The notes under the pieces were generated by a model. The model was not told the origin of the DNA. It was given only the letters and a program-made list of their open reading frames with translations, and searched no databases. Below, one piece after another: positions 25,735-35,605 of a stretch of 64,000 nucleotides of DNA. Location of the stretch: positions 147,828 to 211,827 of the forward strand of contig NZ_NPFA01000004.1 of assembly GCF_002265875.1 (NCBI RefSeq), given 5' to 3'. This stretch comes from Marinococcus halophilus (GTDB lineage: Bacteria; Bacillota; Bacilli; Bacillales; Marinococcaceae). Both the position numbers and the translations under genes were made by a program. Position 1 is the first letter of the stretch, and every line of letters starts with the position of its first letter.

Positions 25735-26208
25735 CTACTCCATACGGATATTTTTTGCAAGATTGGCCATTTCCACTGCACCCATAGCCGCTTCCGAGCC
25801 TTTGTTCCCAGCTTTCGTACCGGCCCGCTCGATCGCCTGCTCAATGGATTCAACAGTAATGATGCCATTGATTACCGGAAGCTGTTCCTGCAGGGAAACA
25901 TTCGCGACTCCCTTGGCTGATTCACTGCTAACATAGTCAAAATGCGGCGTTGCACCGCGTATGACGGTCCCAATTGCCACAATCGCGTCGTATTTTTTCG
26001 TTTTGGCTGCCTGCTGGGCAGCAAAAGGAATTTCAAATGCCCCCGGCACCCAGATGATATCTATATCTTCTTCCTTCAGCCCACTGCGGGTAAGCGTACT
26101 TTCTGCTCCTTCGAGCAGCTGTTTGTTAATGAATTCATTAAACCGTGCTACGACGATCGCTATTTTTTGTCCACTGCCGTTCACGTTTCCTTCAATAGTA
26201 TTTCCCAT
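25735..26208 (-). CDS. ribH: 6,7-dimethyl-8-ribityllumazine synthase
   Basis: The 157-residue subunit joins 3,4-dihydroxy-2-butanone 4-phosphate and the ribitylamino-pyrimidine to give lumazine. [27 protein letters not shown] and [14 protein letters not shown] are the substrate-binding segments, with the catalytic His in the last. AGGAGGA, which contains the ribBA stop codon, precedes the ATG by 7 bases. Fourth gene of the FMN-controlled operon. Confidence 0.96.
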   Translation of the reverse strand: MGNTIEGNVNGSGQKIAIVVARFNEFINKQLLEGAESTLTRSGLKEEDIDIIWVPGAFEIPFAAQQAAKTKKYDAIVAIGTVIRGATPHFDYVSSESAKGVANVSLQEQLPVINGIITVESIEQAIERAGTKAGNKGSEAAMGAVEMANLAKNIRME

Positions 26209-26220
26209 TGTATATTCCTC

Positions 26221-27429
26221 CTAAAAATGAAGCATGTGTCCCAATTTTTGAAACTTCGTGCGCATGTATTTCTCGTTTTCCTCCTGCAATGGCAGCTGTA
26301 TCGCAATTCGCTGTGTCACTTCAAGGCCATAGCCGGAAATGCCCGTGATTTTTCTGGGATTGTTTGTAAGAAGCTTCATTTTGCCAACTCCAATATCCCG
26401 GAGCACCTGGGCACCGATCCCATATTCGCGCAGATCGTCCGGAAAGCCAAGTTTTTTGTTTGCTTCCACCGTATCGTAGCCGGCTTCCTGCAGTTCATAT
26501 GCTTTCAATTTATTAATCAGGCCAATGCCGCGCCCTTCCTGGCGCATATAGAGCAGCACGCCTTTCCCCTCTTTTTCGATCTGCATCAAAGCTGCTTGCA
26601 GCTGCGGCCCGCAGTCACAGCGCTTCGAACCGAATACATCCCCGGTCAGGCATTCCGAATGCACCCTCACCAGCGTTTCTTCCTCCGGATCGATCTTCCC
26701 TTTCACCAGCGCCATCATTTCTTTACCATCAATAGACGATGTGAAACCGAGCGCACGAAAATCACCGAATTCGGTCGGAAGACTCGTGTCCGCCTCCCGC
26801 TTCACTAATTTTTCACGATGGCGCCGGTAGCTGATCAAATCTTTAATCGTCACCATTTTTAAGCCGAACCGGTCGGCGATTTCGCGCAATTCCGGCACCC
26901 TGGCCATTTCCCCGTCTTCTCTCGTAATTTCACAAATCGTGCCTGATGGCGTCTTTCCGGAAAGCCGAGCAAGGTCTATCGCAGCTTCCGTGTGGCCGGC
27001 CCGCTGCAGCACCCCGCCTTCCTTTGCTATCAGTGGAAACACATGGCCCGGACGCTGAAAATCTCCCGGTTCTGCGGTCTGGTTGGCCAGTTGCTGAATT
27101 GTCAGCGCACGCTCGGAAGCACTGATGCCGGTTTTGGACGATACATGGTCAACGCTCACCGTAAAAGCAGTGCCGTGCGGATCGGTATTCTGATCAGCCA
27201 TTGGCTGAAGCTGCAGGAGCTCCGCCTGCTCTTCTGTGATCGGCGTGCACACGAGGCCGCGACCGTGCGTAATCATAAAATTAATAGTTTGGGCATCAAT
27301 ATTTTCTGACAGGGCGACAAAGTCTCCTTCGTTCTCCCGGTCTTCGTCATCACAAACGATCACCACCTGCCCTTTTCTCAGTTCGTCTATCGCTTCTTCA
27401 ATGGGGTCAAACCAGCGTCGTTCCTCCAT
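26221..27429 (-). CDS. ribBA: Bifunctional DHBP synthase / GTP cyclohydrolase II
   Basis: A 402-residue fusion. Residues 1-200 form DHBP synthase ([12 protein letters not shown] near 26 and the THGRGLVC motif). Residues 205-402 form GTP cyclohydrolase II with the zinc site [16 protein letters not shown] and RQEGRGIGL. The two halves feed both branches of riboflavin synthesis. Third gene of the operon, 30 bases after ribE. Confidence 0.96.
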   Translation of the reverse strand: MEERRWFDPIEEAIDELRKGQVVIVCDDEDRENEGDFVALSENIDAQTINFMITHGRGLVCTPITEEQAELLQLQPMADQNTDPHGTAFTVSVDHVSSKTGISASERALTIQQLANQTAEPGDFQRPGHVFPLIAKEGGVLQRAGHTEAAIDLARLSGKTPSGTICEITREDGEMARVPELREIADRFGLKMVTIKDLISYRRHREKLVKREADTSLPTEFGDFRALGFTSSIDGKEMMALVKGKIDPEEETLVRVHSECLTGDVFGSKRCDCGPQLQAALMQIEKEGKGVLLYMRQEGRGIGLINKLKAYELQEAGYDTVEANKKLGFPDDLREYGIGAQVLRDIGVGKMKLLTNNPRKITGISGYGLEVTQRIAIQLPLQEENEKYMRTKFQKLGHMLHF

Positions 27430-27459
27430 GGTATCGTTCCTACTTTCTTTGCAAAGGTT

Positions 27460-28059
27460 TTATTTTTCTGCAGTCAACAAACGTTCTGTATATTTAGCAA
27501 GCATATCGCATTCGATATTGACCAGATCACCGGCCTGTTTTGCTGACAGGTTGGTTACCTGCCAGGTATGCGGAATAATCGAAAGAGTAAATGTTTCTTT
27601 TTCATCATCCACCCCGAAAATCGTCAGGCTGATACCGTCGACCGTGACGGAGCCCTTATTGGTCATATAACGAAGCTGCTCCTTTGGTGTCTGGACATGA
27701 ACATAAATCATGTTTTCTTCTTCTTCAATGGAAGCAATGGTTCCAGTGGCATCTACATGCCCCTGTACAAAATGCCCGCCAAACCGTCCACCGGCCTGCA
27801 TCGCAAGCTCCAGGTTTACGCGCGTGCCTTCTTCCATATGCTTTAGGCTTGTATGCTTGAGCGTTTCAGCCATCACATCCACGTATACCCTCTGGCCTTT
27901 TTTAGCCGTGGCCGTCAGGCAGATGCCGTTCACCGCGATGCTGTCGCCAATCCGGATACTATTCATATCCAAATCACTCTCAAGCTCCAGCTGAATTAAA
28001 TTTTCCTGGTGCGTCATTTTTGACACTGTTCCTGTCGCTTCTACAATTCCCGTAAACAT
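27460..28059 (-). CDS. ribE: Riboflavin synthase alpha chain
   Basis: The 199-residue enzyme has two lumazine-binding beta-barrels. The first begins MFTGIVEATG and the second HFVQGHVDATG near residue 97; NGICLTA and DGISLTI are matching repeats. It dismutates two lumazines into riboflavin. It lies 4 bases after ribD. GGGGAG precedes the ATG. Confidence 0.95.
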   Translation of the reverse strand: MFTGIVEATGTVSKMTHQENLIQLELESDLDMNSIRIGDSIAVNGICLTATAKKGQRVYVDVMAETLKHTSLKHMEEGTRVNLELAMQAGGRFGGHFVQGHVDATGTIASIEEEENMIYVHVQTPKEQLRYMTNKGSVTVDGISLTIFGVDDEKETFTLSIIPHTWQVTNLSAKQAGDLVNIECDMLAKYTERLLTAEK

Positions 28060-28063
28060 GCTT

Positions 28064-29146
28064 TCACTCCCCGGCCTGCAGCGTATATTTTCGGTCCTGC
28101 CCGAATGTCTCTTCTTTTATCAGTGAAAATGCCCGGGCCTCCTGAAGTGTCGAAATACCGCTTCCCTGGTATACTCCGGGTGCATTTTCCCCGCCAATCA
28201 CCATCGGCGCTACGTACATTAAATATTCCTGAATCATTTCAGCTTCCAGAAAGGACCCGAGAACGCCGGCCCCTCCTTCCACAAATAATGAGACGATTTT
28301 CGTTTCTCCGAGTACATCCAGTACCGCGGAGATATTTTTCACGCCGGAAGCCACTGGTATCACTTCAGCCCCCGCTTCTTCGAGGCGGCGCGTCTTTTCA
28401 GTGTCGGCCGGCTCATTCGTAAGGATATAGACCGGAGCTGCTCCGTCCTTCAGCATGCGGCTGTTTTCCGGCATCCGGAGCGTACTGTCGAGTACTACCC
28501 GCGTCGGTGTCACTCCCGTTTCCGGCACCCGGGCCGTGAGGGACGGATCGTCACTCAGTACCGTCCCGATGCCGACCAATATGCCGTCGCACCGGCGCCG
28601 TTCCTTGTGGACGTCCTCCCGGGCTTCTTCCCCTGTGATCCACTGGCTTTCTCCTGTTGCAGTAGCCGTTTTGCCGTCCAGAGAAGAAGCTGTTTTGGCA
28701 GTGACATAAGGGCGGCCGGACTCAATAAAATGAAAAAACTTCCGATTTAAATAGGCTGCTTCTTCCTGCTTCACTCCGGTGACGACTTCAAGACCAGCGT
28801 CTTTCATCATCTGTATGCCATTTCCAGCTACAAGCGGGTTGGGGTCTGTCGCCGCTACCACGACCCTGGCTATTCCCGCTTCAATAATCTGCTTAGCACA
28901 CGGCGGGGTTCGGCCGTAATGGCTGCAGGGTTCGAGAGTGACATAGATCGTCGCCCCTTCAGTTTTGTTCCCTGCCATGTCAAGGGCATGTACTTCTGCA
29001 TGTGCTTCACCAGAGCGAAGGTGCGCCCCCATCCCAACGATTCTTCCCTCTTTAACGACGACGGCACCGACCATCGGATTCGGGTAAGTCTGCCCTTCTG
29101 TCGAGCGTGCCAGTTCAAGCGCTGTATGCATCCATGTATGATCCAT
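28064..29146 (-). CDS. ribD: Bifunctional riboflavin deaminase-reductase
   Basis: The 360-residue protein has an N-terminal deaminase (HAE at 49-51, Cys74 and Cys83 as zinc ligands) and a C-terminal NADPH reductase (ILVGIGTVLSDDPSLTAR, VEGGAGVLGSF). It carries out the second and third steps of riboflavin synthesis. The ATG at 29146 follows AAAGGAGG by 9 bases; the in-frame ATG at 29182 is upstream of the ribosome site. First gene behind the FMN riboswitch. Confidence 0.96.
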   Translation of the reverse strand: MDHTWMHTALELARSTEGQTYPNPMVGAVVVKEGRIVGMGAHLRSGEAHAEVHALDMAGNKTEGATIYVTLEPCSHYGRTPPCAKQIIEAGIARVVVAATDPNPLVAGNGIQMMKDAGLEVVTGVKQEEAAYLNRKFFHFIESGRPYVTAKTASSLDGKTATATGESQWITGEEAREDVHKERRRCDGILVGIGTVLSDDPSLTARVPETGVTPTRVVLDSTLRMPENSRMLKDGAAPVYILTNEPADTEKTRRLEEAGAEVIPVASGVKNISAVLDVLGETKIVSLFVEGGAGVLGSFLEAEMIQEYLMYVAPMVIGGENAPGVYQGSGISTLQEARAFSLIKEETFGQDRKYTLQAGE

Positions 29147-29191
29147 ATGGCCGGACCTCCTTTGGTGTTCACCTGTTTTCATTGATTACAA

Positions 29192-29228
29192 AAATAAAAA
29201 GCCCCCGGATAAACATCCGGGGGCTTTT
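29192..29228 (-). terminator. FMN-riboswitch-controlled terminator
   Basis: A perfect 10-bp stem GCCCCCGGAT / ATCCGGGGGC with a four-base loop, then T5 on the minus strand, between the aptamer and ribD. FMN binding should favour it. Confidence 0.9.
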
Positions 29229-29316
29229 ACACATACGTATCCAAAATAATCTCCTATTCTTGTCGCACGAACCTTGCGGCGGCAGACAGAAAAACAGAAT
29301 TTTTTCGAATACGGTT

Positions 29317-29462
29317 TTCCTTCTCCCATCCAGACTATTACTGTCGGCTTCAGAGTTGCACTGAATCCACCGTCCACGCCTTTGGCGCTTACCGGGTCAC
29401 GGACTGAAAAGCATTCGCTTTATCACCGTCGGTTGGGACTTGCACCCGACCCCGAAGGATGT
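29317..29462 (-). ncRNA. FMN (RFN) riboswitch
   Basis: The minus-strand leader contains the RFN core: CCTTCGGGGTCGGGTG, CCGACGGTGATAAAGC, GTCCGTGACCCG, GGTGGATTCAGTG, CTGAAGCCGACAGT and GTCTGGATGGGAGAAGG. It controls ribD-ribE-ribBA-ribH. Confidence 0.97.
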
Positions 29463-29537
29463 TGATCACTATCAACGTACCGTATGAAGTTAAAATACAT
29501 TTTATTACTTTCTTATTTATCCGTCAAAACATTCAGC

Positions 29538-29975
29538 TTATGCTTCGTCCCAGACACGTACTTCCTTCATAACATCCTGCGCCTGGATCCGGTCCACCTG
29601 GTCCATATTGTCTGTCACACGGCCAAATACCGTATGTACACCGTTTAGGTGCGGCTGTTGGTCGAACAGAATAAAGAACTGGCTGCCGCCTGTGTCTTTT
29701 CCAGCGTGAGCCATCGACAAATAGCCTCTTTCGTGGGTGCGTGGATTGCCCTCCGTTTCACACGGGATTGTATACCCCGGGCCGCCATCGCCGCGGTTGT
29801 TCGGGCACCCCCCCTGGGCGACAAAGCCCGGAATAACGCGGTGGAACGTGAGCCCATCGTAAAAACCTTCATTTGCCAGGCTTTCAAAGTTTTTCACTGT
29901 TCCCGGTGCATCCTCCGGGAAAAATTCCAATGTTACTGTTTCTCCGTTTTCAAATGCGATTTTGCCTTTTTTCAT
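29538..29975 (-). CDS. ppiB: Peptidyl-prolyl cis-trans isomerase, cyclophilin type
   Basis: A 145-residue single-domain cyclophilin with no signal peptide. [15 protein letters not shown] (catalytic Arg and Phe) and [16 protein letters not shown] are the active-site blocks. It speeds proline isomerisation in cytoplasmic proteins. It lies 16 bases after lysA, the same pairing as in B. subtilis, with AAAAGGAG before the ATG. Confidence 0.94.
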   Translation of the reverse strand: MKKGKIAFENGETVTLEFFPEDAPGTVKNFESLANEGFYDGLTFHRVIPGFVAQGGCPNNRGDGGPGYTIPCETEGNPRTHERGYLSMAHAGKDTGGSQFFILFDQQPHLNGVHTVFGRVTDNMDQVDRIQAQDVMKEVRVWDEA

Positions 29976-29991
29976 TTCTCTCTACTCCTTT

Positions 29992-31317
29992 TTATTTGGT
30001 TTTTGCTTTTGCCGGTACGTAAGACAGGTCGTACTGAAGAATGTCTTCATACGTTTCTCCGCGGACCACCAGGTGTGATTCTCCGTCTTCGGCAAAAACG
30101 ACTGGCGGACGCGGGAGGCGGTTGTAATTGTTGGCCATGGAATACCCGTAGGCTCCAGTACAAAAAACCGCCAATGTATCATTGGTTCTCACTTCTGGAA
30201 GCGGCAGGTTCCAAATCAACATATCGCCGCTTTCACAAAGCTTGCCGGCAACCGAAAACGTATCATCAGCTTTTTCATGACCGCGATTGGCAAGAATGCC
30301 TTCATACTCTGCCTGATAAAGCGCCGGACGAATGTTATCCGACATGCCGCCATCCACTGAAATGTAACGGCGGACCCCTGGAATGTCTTTTTTCGAACCT
30401 ACGTCATATAAGGTTGTGCCGGCATCGCCACTGATGGACCTTCCTGGTTCGATCCAGATTTCTGGCACGTCCATGCCGGTCCGCAGCGCTTCCTGTTTAA
30501 CCGACTGAATCATGTCCTGAACGTACTGCTCCGGCGCGAGCGGCTCGTCTCCTTCCACGTAGCGGATCCCAAAGCCACCACCGCAGTTCAGCACCTCCGG
30601 CGTGAAATGAAGGTGCTCCTGCCAGTGCACAAACTGATCGAACAGTTTTTTGATAGCCATGGTAAAACCGCTCGTTTCAAAAATCTGTGAGCCAATATGG
30701 CAATGCACGCCCTTTATATTGATGGACGGACTCTGCTGGAGACGGTAAATAGCCTGATCTGCCTGGCCGGAGGTGAGATCAAAGCCGAACTTTGAATCCT
30801 CCTGCCCGGTGGAAATGTACTCATGTGTATGCGCCTCGATACCCGGAGTGGTCCGGATCAACGCTTCCACATGGGTCTGCTGCTTCGCCGCCTGCTGTTC
30901 AATCAAATGAATCTCATGAAAATTATCGATCACAAAACAGCCGATGCCGAGCTCAATGGCAAGGGCGATTTCTGCTTCGCTTTTATTATTACCGTGAAAA
31001 TGCACTTTTTCCATCGGAAAACCGGCTTTTGACGCCGTCATCAGCTCTCCACCGGAAACCACATCCAAACTGAGTCCCATTTCCTTCGCAAGCTGGGACA
31101 TTGCGACGCAACTGAATGCTTTGCTCGCATAGGCAACCTGATACGTTATCCCGTTATCTTCAAAAGCTTGCTGAAACCCCCGGGCCCGCTCACGCATTAA
31201 AGCGACATCATACACGTAAACCGGGCTCCCGTATTCATGCTTTATATTAACCGTGTCCACTCCGCCAATCTCCAGGTGGCCGTGTTCATTTATATGGTGC
31301 GTTCCATGAAGCTGCAT
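29992..31317 (-). CDS. lysA: Diaminopimelate decarboxylase
   Basis: The 441-residue fold-type III PLP enzyme converts meso-DAP to lysine. The PLP lysine is in YASKAF near residue 62; HCHIGSQI, GGGFGIRY and EPGRSISG are cofactor-binding segments, and CESGDML carries the dimer-interface Cys. AGGGGAG precedes the ATG. In B. subtilis spoVAF lies just upstream; here the next gene is pdp. Confidence 0.95.
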   Translation of the reverse strand: MQLHGTHHINEHGHLEIGGVDTVNIKHEYGSPVYVYDVALMRERARGFQQAFEDNGITYQVAYASKAFSCVAMSQLAKEMGLSLDVVSGGELMTASKAGFPMEKVHFHGNNKSEAEIALAIELGIGCFVIDNFHEIHLIEQQAAKQQTHVEALIRTTPGIEAHTHEYISTGQEDSKFGFDLTSGQADQAIYRLQQSPSINIKGVHCHIGSQIFETSGFTMAIKKLFDQFVHWQEHLHFTPEVLNCGGGFGIRYVEGDEPLAPEQYVQDMIQSVKQEALRTGMDVPEIWIEPGRSISGDAGTTLYDVGSKKDIPGVRRYISVDGGMSDNIRPALYQAEYEGILANRGHEKADDTFSVAGKLCESGDMLIWNLPLPEVRTNDTLAVFCTGAYGYSMANNYNRLPRPPVVFAEDGESHLVVRGETYEDILQYDLSYVPAKAKTK

Positions 31318-31395
31318 ATTATTCTCCCCTTCGTTTCTCCTCCTCGTCCGTTTATTTTAGCACGCTTCTGAAAAAGACAAAAGCTTTATGCAAGT

Positions 31396-31428
31396 AAAGA
31401 AACCGTACAATTACTGCACGGTTTCATA
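31396..31428 (-). terminator. Terminator overlapping the pdp stop codon
   Basis: GAAACCGT / ACGGTTTC, 8 bp, with the pdp TAA in the loop and TTTACTT after the stem. Confidence 0.6.
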
Positions 31429-32712
31429 AATGAGGACTGGCTTTTCAACAGCAGCTTCTGAAATTGTAAATGCCTGGGAAATTTTTTCTGCACTTTCGGT
31501 GCTGTCCTGGTCATTAACATGCATAATAGCTATCGTATCGCCCTTTTGCACAATATCACCGATTTTCTTCGTAAGTTCAATGCCCACACTATAATCAAGC
31601 ACGTCATCTTTGGTGGCCCTGCCCGCTCCGAGAAGCATCGCACTTACGCCGATTTCTTCAGCTTCAATGCCATGCACGTAGCCGGAAGCTTTTGCTTTCA
31701 CTTCGACACGGTGTTCAGCAGCGGCAAGGCTATCCGGGTTGTCTACAGCGGCGGCGTCGCCGTGCTGGTTTTCCACGAACGCTTTCATCTTTTCAAGTGC
31801 TTCGCCGTTTTTAATCACCTGAAGCACCATTTTTTCCGCCTGCTCGAGTGAGTCGGCTTTCCCGCCTGCAACAAGCATGTAGGAAGAAAGCTTGACGCTC
31901 AGCTCATGAAGGTCTTCCGGTCCGTCGCCCTGCAGGGTTTCAATTGCTTCTTTAACTTCGAGGGCGTTCCCGACGGTCCGGCCGAGCGGCTGATCCATGT
32001 TGGAGATAACTGCCATCGTTTTACGGTCCAAGGACTGCCCGATCTCCACCATCGCTTCTGCCAGACGCTTGGCATCCTCCACCTCTTTCATAAAAGCTCC
32101 CGAGCCTGCCTTCACGTCCAGCACAATCGCATCTGCCCCGGCTGCGATTTTTTTGCTCATTACCGAGCTTGCAATCATTGGGATGGAATTTACGGTAGCC
32201 GTCACATCGCGAAGCGCGTACAGCTTTTTGTCTGCCGGCGTCAAATTGCCGCTTTGTCCTGCGACTGCAATTTTATGCTCGTTAACAAGATTGACGAATT
32301 CTTCCTTAGGAATCTCTGTTTCAAATCCACGGAAGCTTTCAAGCTTATCAATTGTACCGCCGGTATGGCCGAGCCCGCGCCCGGACATTTTCGCTACGGG
32401 AACGCCGCAGGCTGCTACAATCGGCCCGATAATCAACGTCGTTTTGTCGCCGACGCCGCCGGTGGAGTGCTTGTCCACCTTGATACCTTCAATCGCCGAC
32501 AGGTCAAGCTGGTCGCCGGACTCTGCCATCGCGTAAGTAAGCGCGGCGGATTCCTTCTGGGTCATGTCCTGAAAGTAAATTGCCATCGCAAACGCTGAGG
32601 CCTGGTAATCCGGCACCTCGCCGCTGCTGTAAGACTCCACAAACCAGCGGATTTCTTCCTCACTCAGTTCTTTTCCGTCTCGTTTTTTGGCGATAATATC
32701 CACCATTCTCAT
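31411..32712 (-). CDS. pdp: Pyrimidine-nucleoside phosphorylase
   Basis: The 433-residue enzyme cleaves uridine and thymidine with phosphate. It starts [37 protein letters not shown] is the phosphate site, and [19 protein letters not shown] is the family signature. It stands at the end of a salvage operon with two purine nucleoside phosphorylases and phosphopentomutase, so ribose-1-phosphate made here goes to DeoB. Confidence 0.94.
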   Translation of the reverse strand: MRMVDIIAKKRDGKELSEEEIRWFVESYSSGEVPDYQASAFAMAIYFQDMTQKESAALTYAMAESGDQLDLSAIEGIKVDKHSTGGVGDKTTLIIGPIVAACGVPVAKMSGRGLGHTGGTIDKLESFRGFETEIPKEEFVNLVNEHKIAVAGQSGNLTPADKKLYALRDVTATVNSIPMIASSVMSKKIAAGADAIVLDVKAGSGAFMKEVEDAKRLAEAMVEIGQSLDRKTMAVISNMDQPLGRTVGNALEVKEAIETLQGDGPEDLHELSVKLSSYMLVAGGKADSLEQAEKMVLQVIKNGEALEKMKAFVENQHGDAAAVDNPDSLAAAEHRVEVKAKASGYVHGIEAEEIGVSAMLLGAGRATKDDVLDYSVGIELTKKIGDIVQKGDTIAIMHVNDQDSTESAEKISQAFTISEAAVEKPVLIYETVQ

Positions 32713-32741
32713 AGTATGGCCCCTTTACACATTGCTATTGA

Positions 32742-33557
32742 TTACGTATTTTTAACAATTTCTTTCATTAGAGAAATAAAAATTGGTTTGGTTCTGGCTG
32801 CCGTTTCCATCACTTCTTCGTGGGAAATGCTGACGATTTCTTCGCCGATGGCCATATCAGTAATACATGAAACACCGAGGACTCGCAGGCCGGCATGCTG
32901 GGCCACAATCACTTCTGGCACCGTAGACATGCCCACCACGTCAGCGCCGACGTTCCGAAGCAAAATGAGCTCTGCCCGGCTCAGGAAGTTCGGCCCGCTG
33001 ATGCCGCCGTAGACACCGCGTTTTAAATCAATTTCAAGAGCTTCAGCGGCCTGAAATGCCTTACCGCGAAGTACCGGATCATACGCCTGGCTCATATCCG
33101 GAAAGCGCGGACCGAGACTGCTGTCGTTCGGGCCTATCAGCGGACTGCTTCCGGTAAAGTTGATGTGGTCTTCAATAACCATTAAGTCTCCTGGGCGAAA
33201 CGATGACTGCATTCCGCCGCACGCATTAGTAACAAACAAAAATTCGGCGCCAAGCGCTTTCATCACCCGGACCGGAAATGTCACATCCTGCATCGAATAG
33301 CCTTCATAGTAGTGAAAACGGCCCTGCATCGCTACAACGGTTTTGCCTTCAAGCTTTCCAAGTACAAGACGTCCTGCATGACCTTCAACTGTGGAAACAG
33401 GAAAATGCGGAATATCTTCGTACGGAATAACGGTGCCTGCTTCAATATCGTCAGCCAGACCACCGAGCCCGGAGCCAAGAATCATGCCGACCTCAGGAGC
33501 TGCACTGTATTTCGACTGGATATAATCCTTTGCTTCCTGTGTTTTTACAGCATCCAT
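32742..33557 (-). CDS. Second purine nucleoside phosphorylase paralogue with altered purine pocket
   Basis: A 271-residue trimeric-type PNP. The phosphate and ribose sites are kept: GSGLGGLADD near 28, GRFHYYEGYS near 79, and MSTVPEVIVA near 210. The base site differs. The usual FET/YET glutamate (Glu201 in human PNP) is Leu192, in GPNFLSRAE. The usual Asn (Asn243 in human) is Asp234, in CITDMA. GPxFxSRAE and TD are features of 5'-methylthioadenosine phosphorylase, which binds 6-aminopurines. The enzyme may therefore use adenosine-type nucleosides rather than guanosine or inosine (inference). It follows the standard copy with TGAATG spacing. Confidence 0.88.
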   Translation of the reverse strand: MDAVKTQEAKDYIQSKYSAAPEVGMILGSGLGGLADDIEAGTVIPYEDIPHFPVSTVEGHAGRLVLGKLEGKTVVAMQGRFHYYEGYSMQDVTFPVRVMKALGAEFLFVTNACGGMQSSFRPGDLMVIEDHINFTGSSPLIGPNDSSLGPRFPDMSQAYDPVLRGKAFQAAEALEIDLKRGVYGGISGPNFLSRAELILLRNVGADVVGMSTVPEVIVAQHAGLRVLGVSCITDMAIGEEIVSISHEEVMETAARTKPIFISLMKEIVKNT

Positions 33558-34391
33558 TCAGGCGTCCTCCTGTGCGATCCGCCGGAGGGTTTCTTTCATT
33601 AATTTCAAGAAATCTTCCTGGACCTTTGATGTTGTATCCATAACTTCGTCGTGGCTTAACGGCTGGTCAAGCATGCCGGCAGCCAGGTTTGAAATGCAGG
33701 AAATACCGAGCACTTCCATCCCACCGTGAACGGCAACGATCACTTCCGGCACCGTGGACATCCCAACGGCGTCCGCCCCAAGCACCCTTGCCATGCGAAC
33801 TTCTGCAGGGGTTTCATAGGCCGGTCCGGTATTTGCCATGTAGGTGCCTCGCTGAATACGAATGTTTAACGACAGGGCCGCCTCGTCGGCAATTTTCGCG
33901 AGCCCTTTCGAGTACGCTGAACTCATATCCGGAAAGCGCGGACCAAGCTCTGCATCGTTTTCTCCGATGAGCGGGTTAGCACCAAGCCAGTTGATGTGAT
34001 CATCAATAATCATTAAATCGCCCGGTTCAAAGTCATGATTTACGCCGCCGGCAGCGTTAGTGACAAGAAGCCGTTTGACACCGAGCGCATTCATTACGCG
34101 GATTGGAAAAGTCACTTCCTGGAGGGAATACCCTTCGTAGTAATGAAAACGCCCCTGCATCGCTGCGACCTGCATGCCTTCAAGTTCACCAAACACAAGC
34201 TGGCCCGCGTGTCCCTCCACCGTAGAAACGGGAAAGCCGGGAATGTCTTCATATTTTAAAACAACCGGGTTTTTGATCTCGTCGGCAAGCACGCCCAGAC
34301 CTGAACCGAGCACAAGGCCGGTCGATGGCACAGTGGAGATATTGGATTGAATATATTGAACTGCTTCTTTGGTTTGCTGCTGGATACTCAA
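33558..34391 (-). CDS. punA: Purine nucleoside phosphorylase (standard copy)
   Basis: The 277-residue protein is the normal trimeric PNP (PunA/PupG). It has GSGLGVLADE, GRFHYYEGYS, GPAYETPAEVR with the base-binding Glu, and ISCISNLAAG with the base-binding Asn. It phosphorolyses guanosine and inosine. The likely start is TTG at 34391, with AGGAAGG 9 bases upstream; the GTG at 34400 abuts the ribosome site. It follows deoB closely. In B. subtilis there is only one such gene here. Confidence 0.92.
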   Translation of the reverse strand: MSIQQQTKEAVQYIQSNISTVPSTGLVLGSGLGVLADEIKNPVVLKYEDIPGFPVSTVEGHAGQLVFGELEGMQVAAMQGRFHYYEGYSLQEVTFPIRVMNALGVKRLLVTNAAGGVNHDFEPGDLMIIDDHINWLGANPLIGENDAELGPRFPDMSSAYSKGLAKIADEAALSLNIRIQRGTYMANTGPAYETPAEVRMARVLGADAVGMSTVPEVIVAVHGGMEVLGISCISNLAAGMLDQPLSHDEVMDTTSKVQEDFLKLMKETLRRIAQEDA

Positions 34392-34392
34392 A

Positions 34393-35586
34393 TTATTCAC
34401 CCTTCCTTTTTAATTGCTGCAAAAAGCTTGTGCCATACTGCGGCATCGACAGCCGGAAGTTATCCGCTATCGTCGCACCGATATCAGCAAACGTTTTCCG
34501 GGCTCCAAGCGGAGCAGGACCGGTGCTTTTACTGTAAGCAAGCAGCGGCACGATTTCACGGGTATGATCGGTTCCGTGATGGACAGGATCATTTCCGTGG
34601 TCGGCAGTAATAAGCAGAAGGTCATCCTCATGCATCGCTTCCAGCAGCTCGGGAAGCCGGGCGTCAAATTCTTCGAGTGCTTCTCCGTATCCCTGCGGAT
34701 CACGGCGGTGGCCGAACTTGGCATCAAAATCCACCAGATTCAAAAAGCTGAGCCCGGTAAACGACTTCTGCGCTGTTTCCGTTACGCGATCCATCCCATC
34801 CATATTGGAGGAGGTCCGGATCGACTCCGTCACACCCTCCCCGTCATAAATATCGCTGATCTTTCCAATAGCAATACTATCAAAGCCAGCGTCTTCAAGG
34901 TCGTTCATGACCGTGCGGCCAAACGGCTTAAGCGCGTAGTCGTGGCGATTGGATGTCCGTTCATAATTACCCGGGGACCCTTTGAAAGGACGTGCTATAA
35001 CGCGCCCGATCATATACGGCGCTTCGTATGTCATCGCCCGGGCTTTTTCACAGATGTCATACAGTTCTTCAATGGGCACTTCGTCTTCATGGGCGGCAAT
35101 TTGGAGTACCGAGTCCGCCGAGGTGTAAACGATCAACTTTCCGGTTTGTTGATGCTCCTCGCCAAGTTCTTCAATAATCTCGGTGCCGGAGGCTACTTTG
35201 TTTCCAAGCACACCCCGTCCGGTTTCCTGTTCAAGCTGCTGCAAAAGCTCGGCTGGAAAGCCGTCCGGAAATGTGCGGAACGGCTCATCAATATAGAGGC
35301 CCATGATTTCCCAGTGGCCTGTCATCGTATCTTTGCTTCGAGACATTTCTTCCATATAGCCATACGAGGCTGTCGGAGCTCCAGACGCTTCCACGCCTGG
35401 AATTTCCCGGATGTTTCCAAGACCAAGCCGCTCTAGATTGGGAATGTTAATTCCGTTCATATGCTGGGCGATATGGCCGAGGGTGTCGGCCCCTTTGTCT
35501 CCGTATTCTTCAGAATCCAGAGCTTCCCCGATGCCGACGGAATCCATCACAACTAAAAAAACGCGTGGATACTTGTAGTTTTCCAT
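34393..35586 (-). CDS. deoB: Phosphopentomutase
   Basis: The 397-residue alkaline-phosphatase-fold mutase converts (deoxy)ribose-1-phosphate to the 5-phosphate. [13 protein letters not shown] (metal Asp) opens the chain. [15 protein letters not shown] carries the phosphothreonine, and [11 protein letters not shown] with [10 protein letters not shown] hold the second metal set. AAAGGAG precedes the ATG. It links the phosphorylases downstream to the pentose phosphate pathway. Confidence 0.95.
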   Translation of the reverse strand: MENYKYPRVFLVVMDSVGIGEALDSEEYGDKGADTLGHIAQHMNGINIPNLERLGLGNIREIPGVEASGAPTASYGYMEEMSRSKDTMTGHWEIMGLYIDEPFRTFPDGFPAELLQQLEQETGRGVLGNKVASGTEIIEELGEEHQQTGKLIVYTSADSVLQIAAHEDEVPIEELYDICEKARAMTYEAPYMIGRVIARPFKGSPGNYERTSNRHDYALKPFGRTVMNDLEDAGFDSIAIGKISDIYDGEGVTESIRTSSNMDGMDRVTETAQKSFTGLSFLNLVDFDAKFGHRRDPQGYGEALEEFDARLPELLEAMHEDDLLLITADHGNDPVHHGTDHTREIVPLLAYSKSTGPAPLGARKTFADIGATIADNFRLSMPQYGTSFLQQLKRKGE

Positions 35587-35605
35587 TTTTATCTCTCCTT
35601 TTCAG

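Noticed and set aside
25942..26808. 288-codon plus-strand frame across ribH and ribBA
   Set aside because: It crosses the junction of two real genes on the other strand and has an odd composition.
34414..35436. 340-codon plus-strand frame opposite deoB
   Set aside because: Antisense shadow; the deoB motifs on the other strand are complete.
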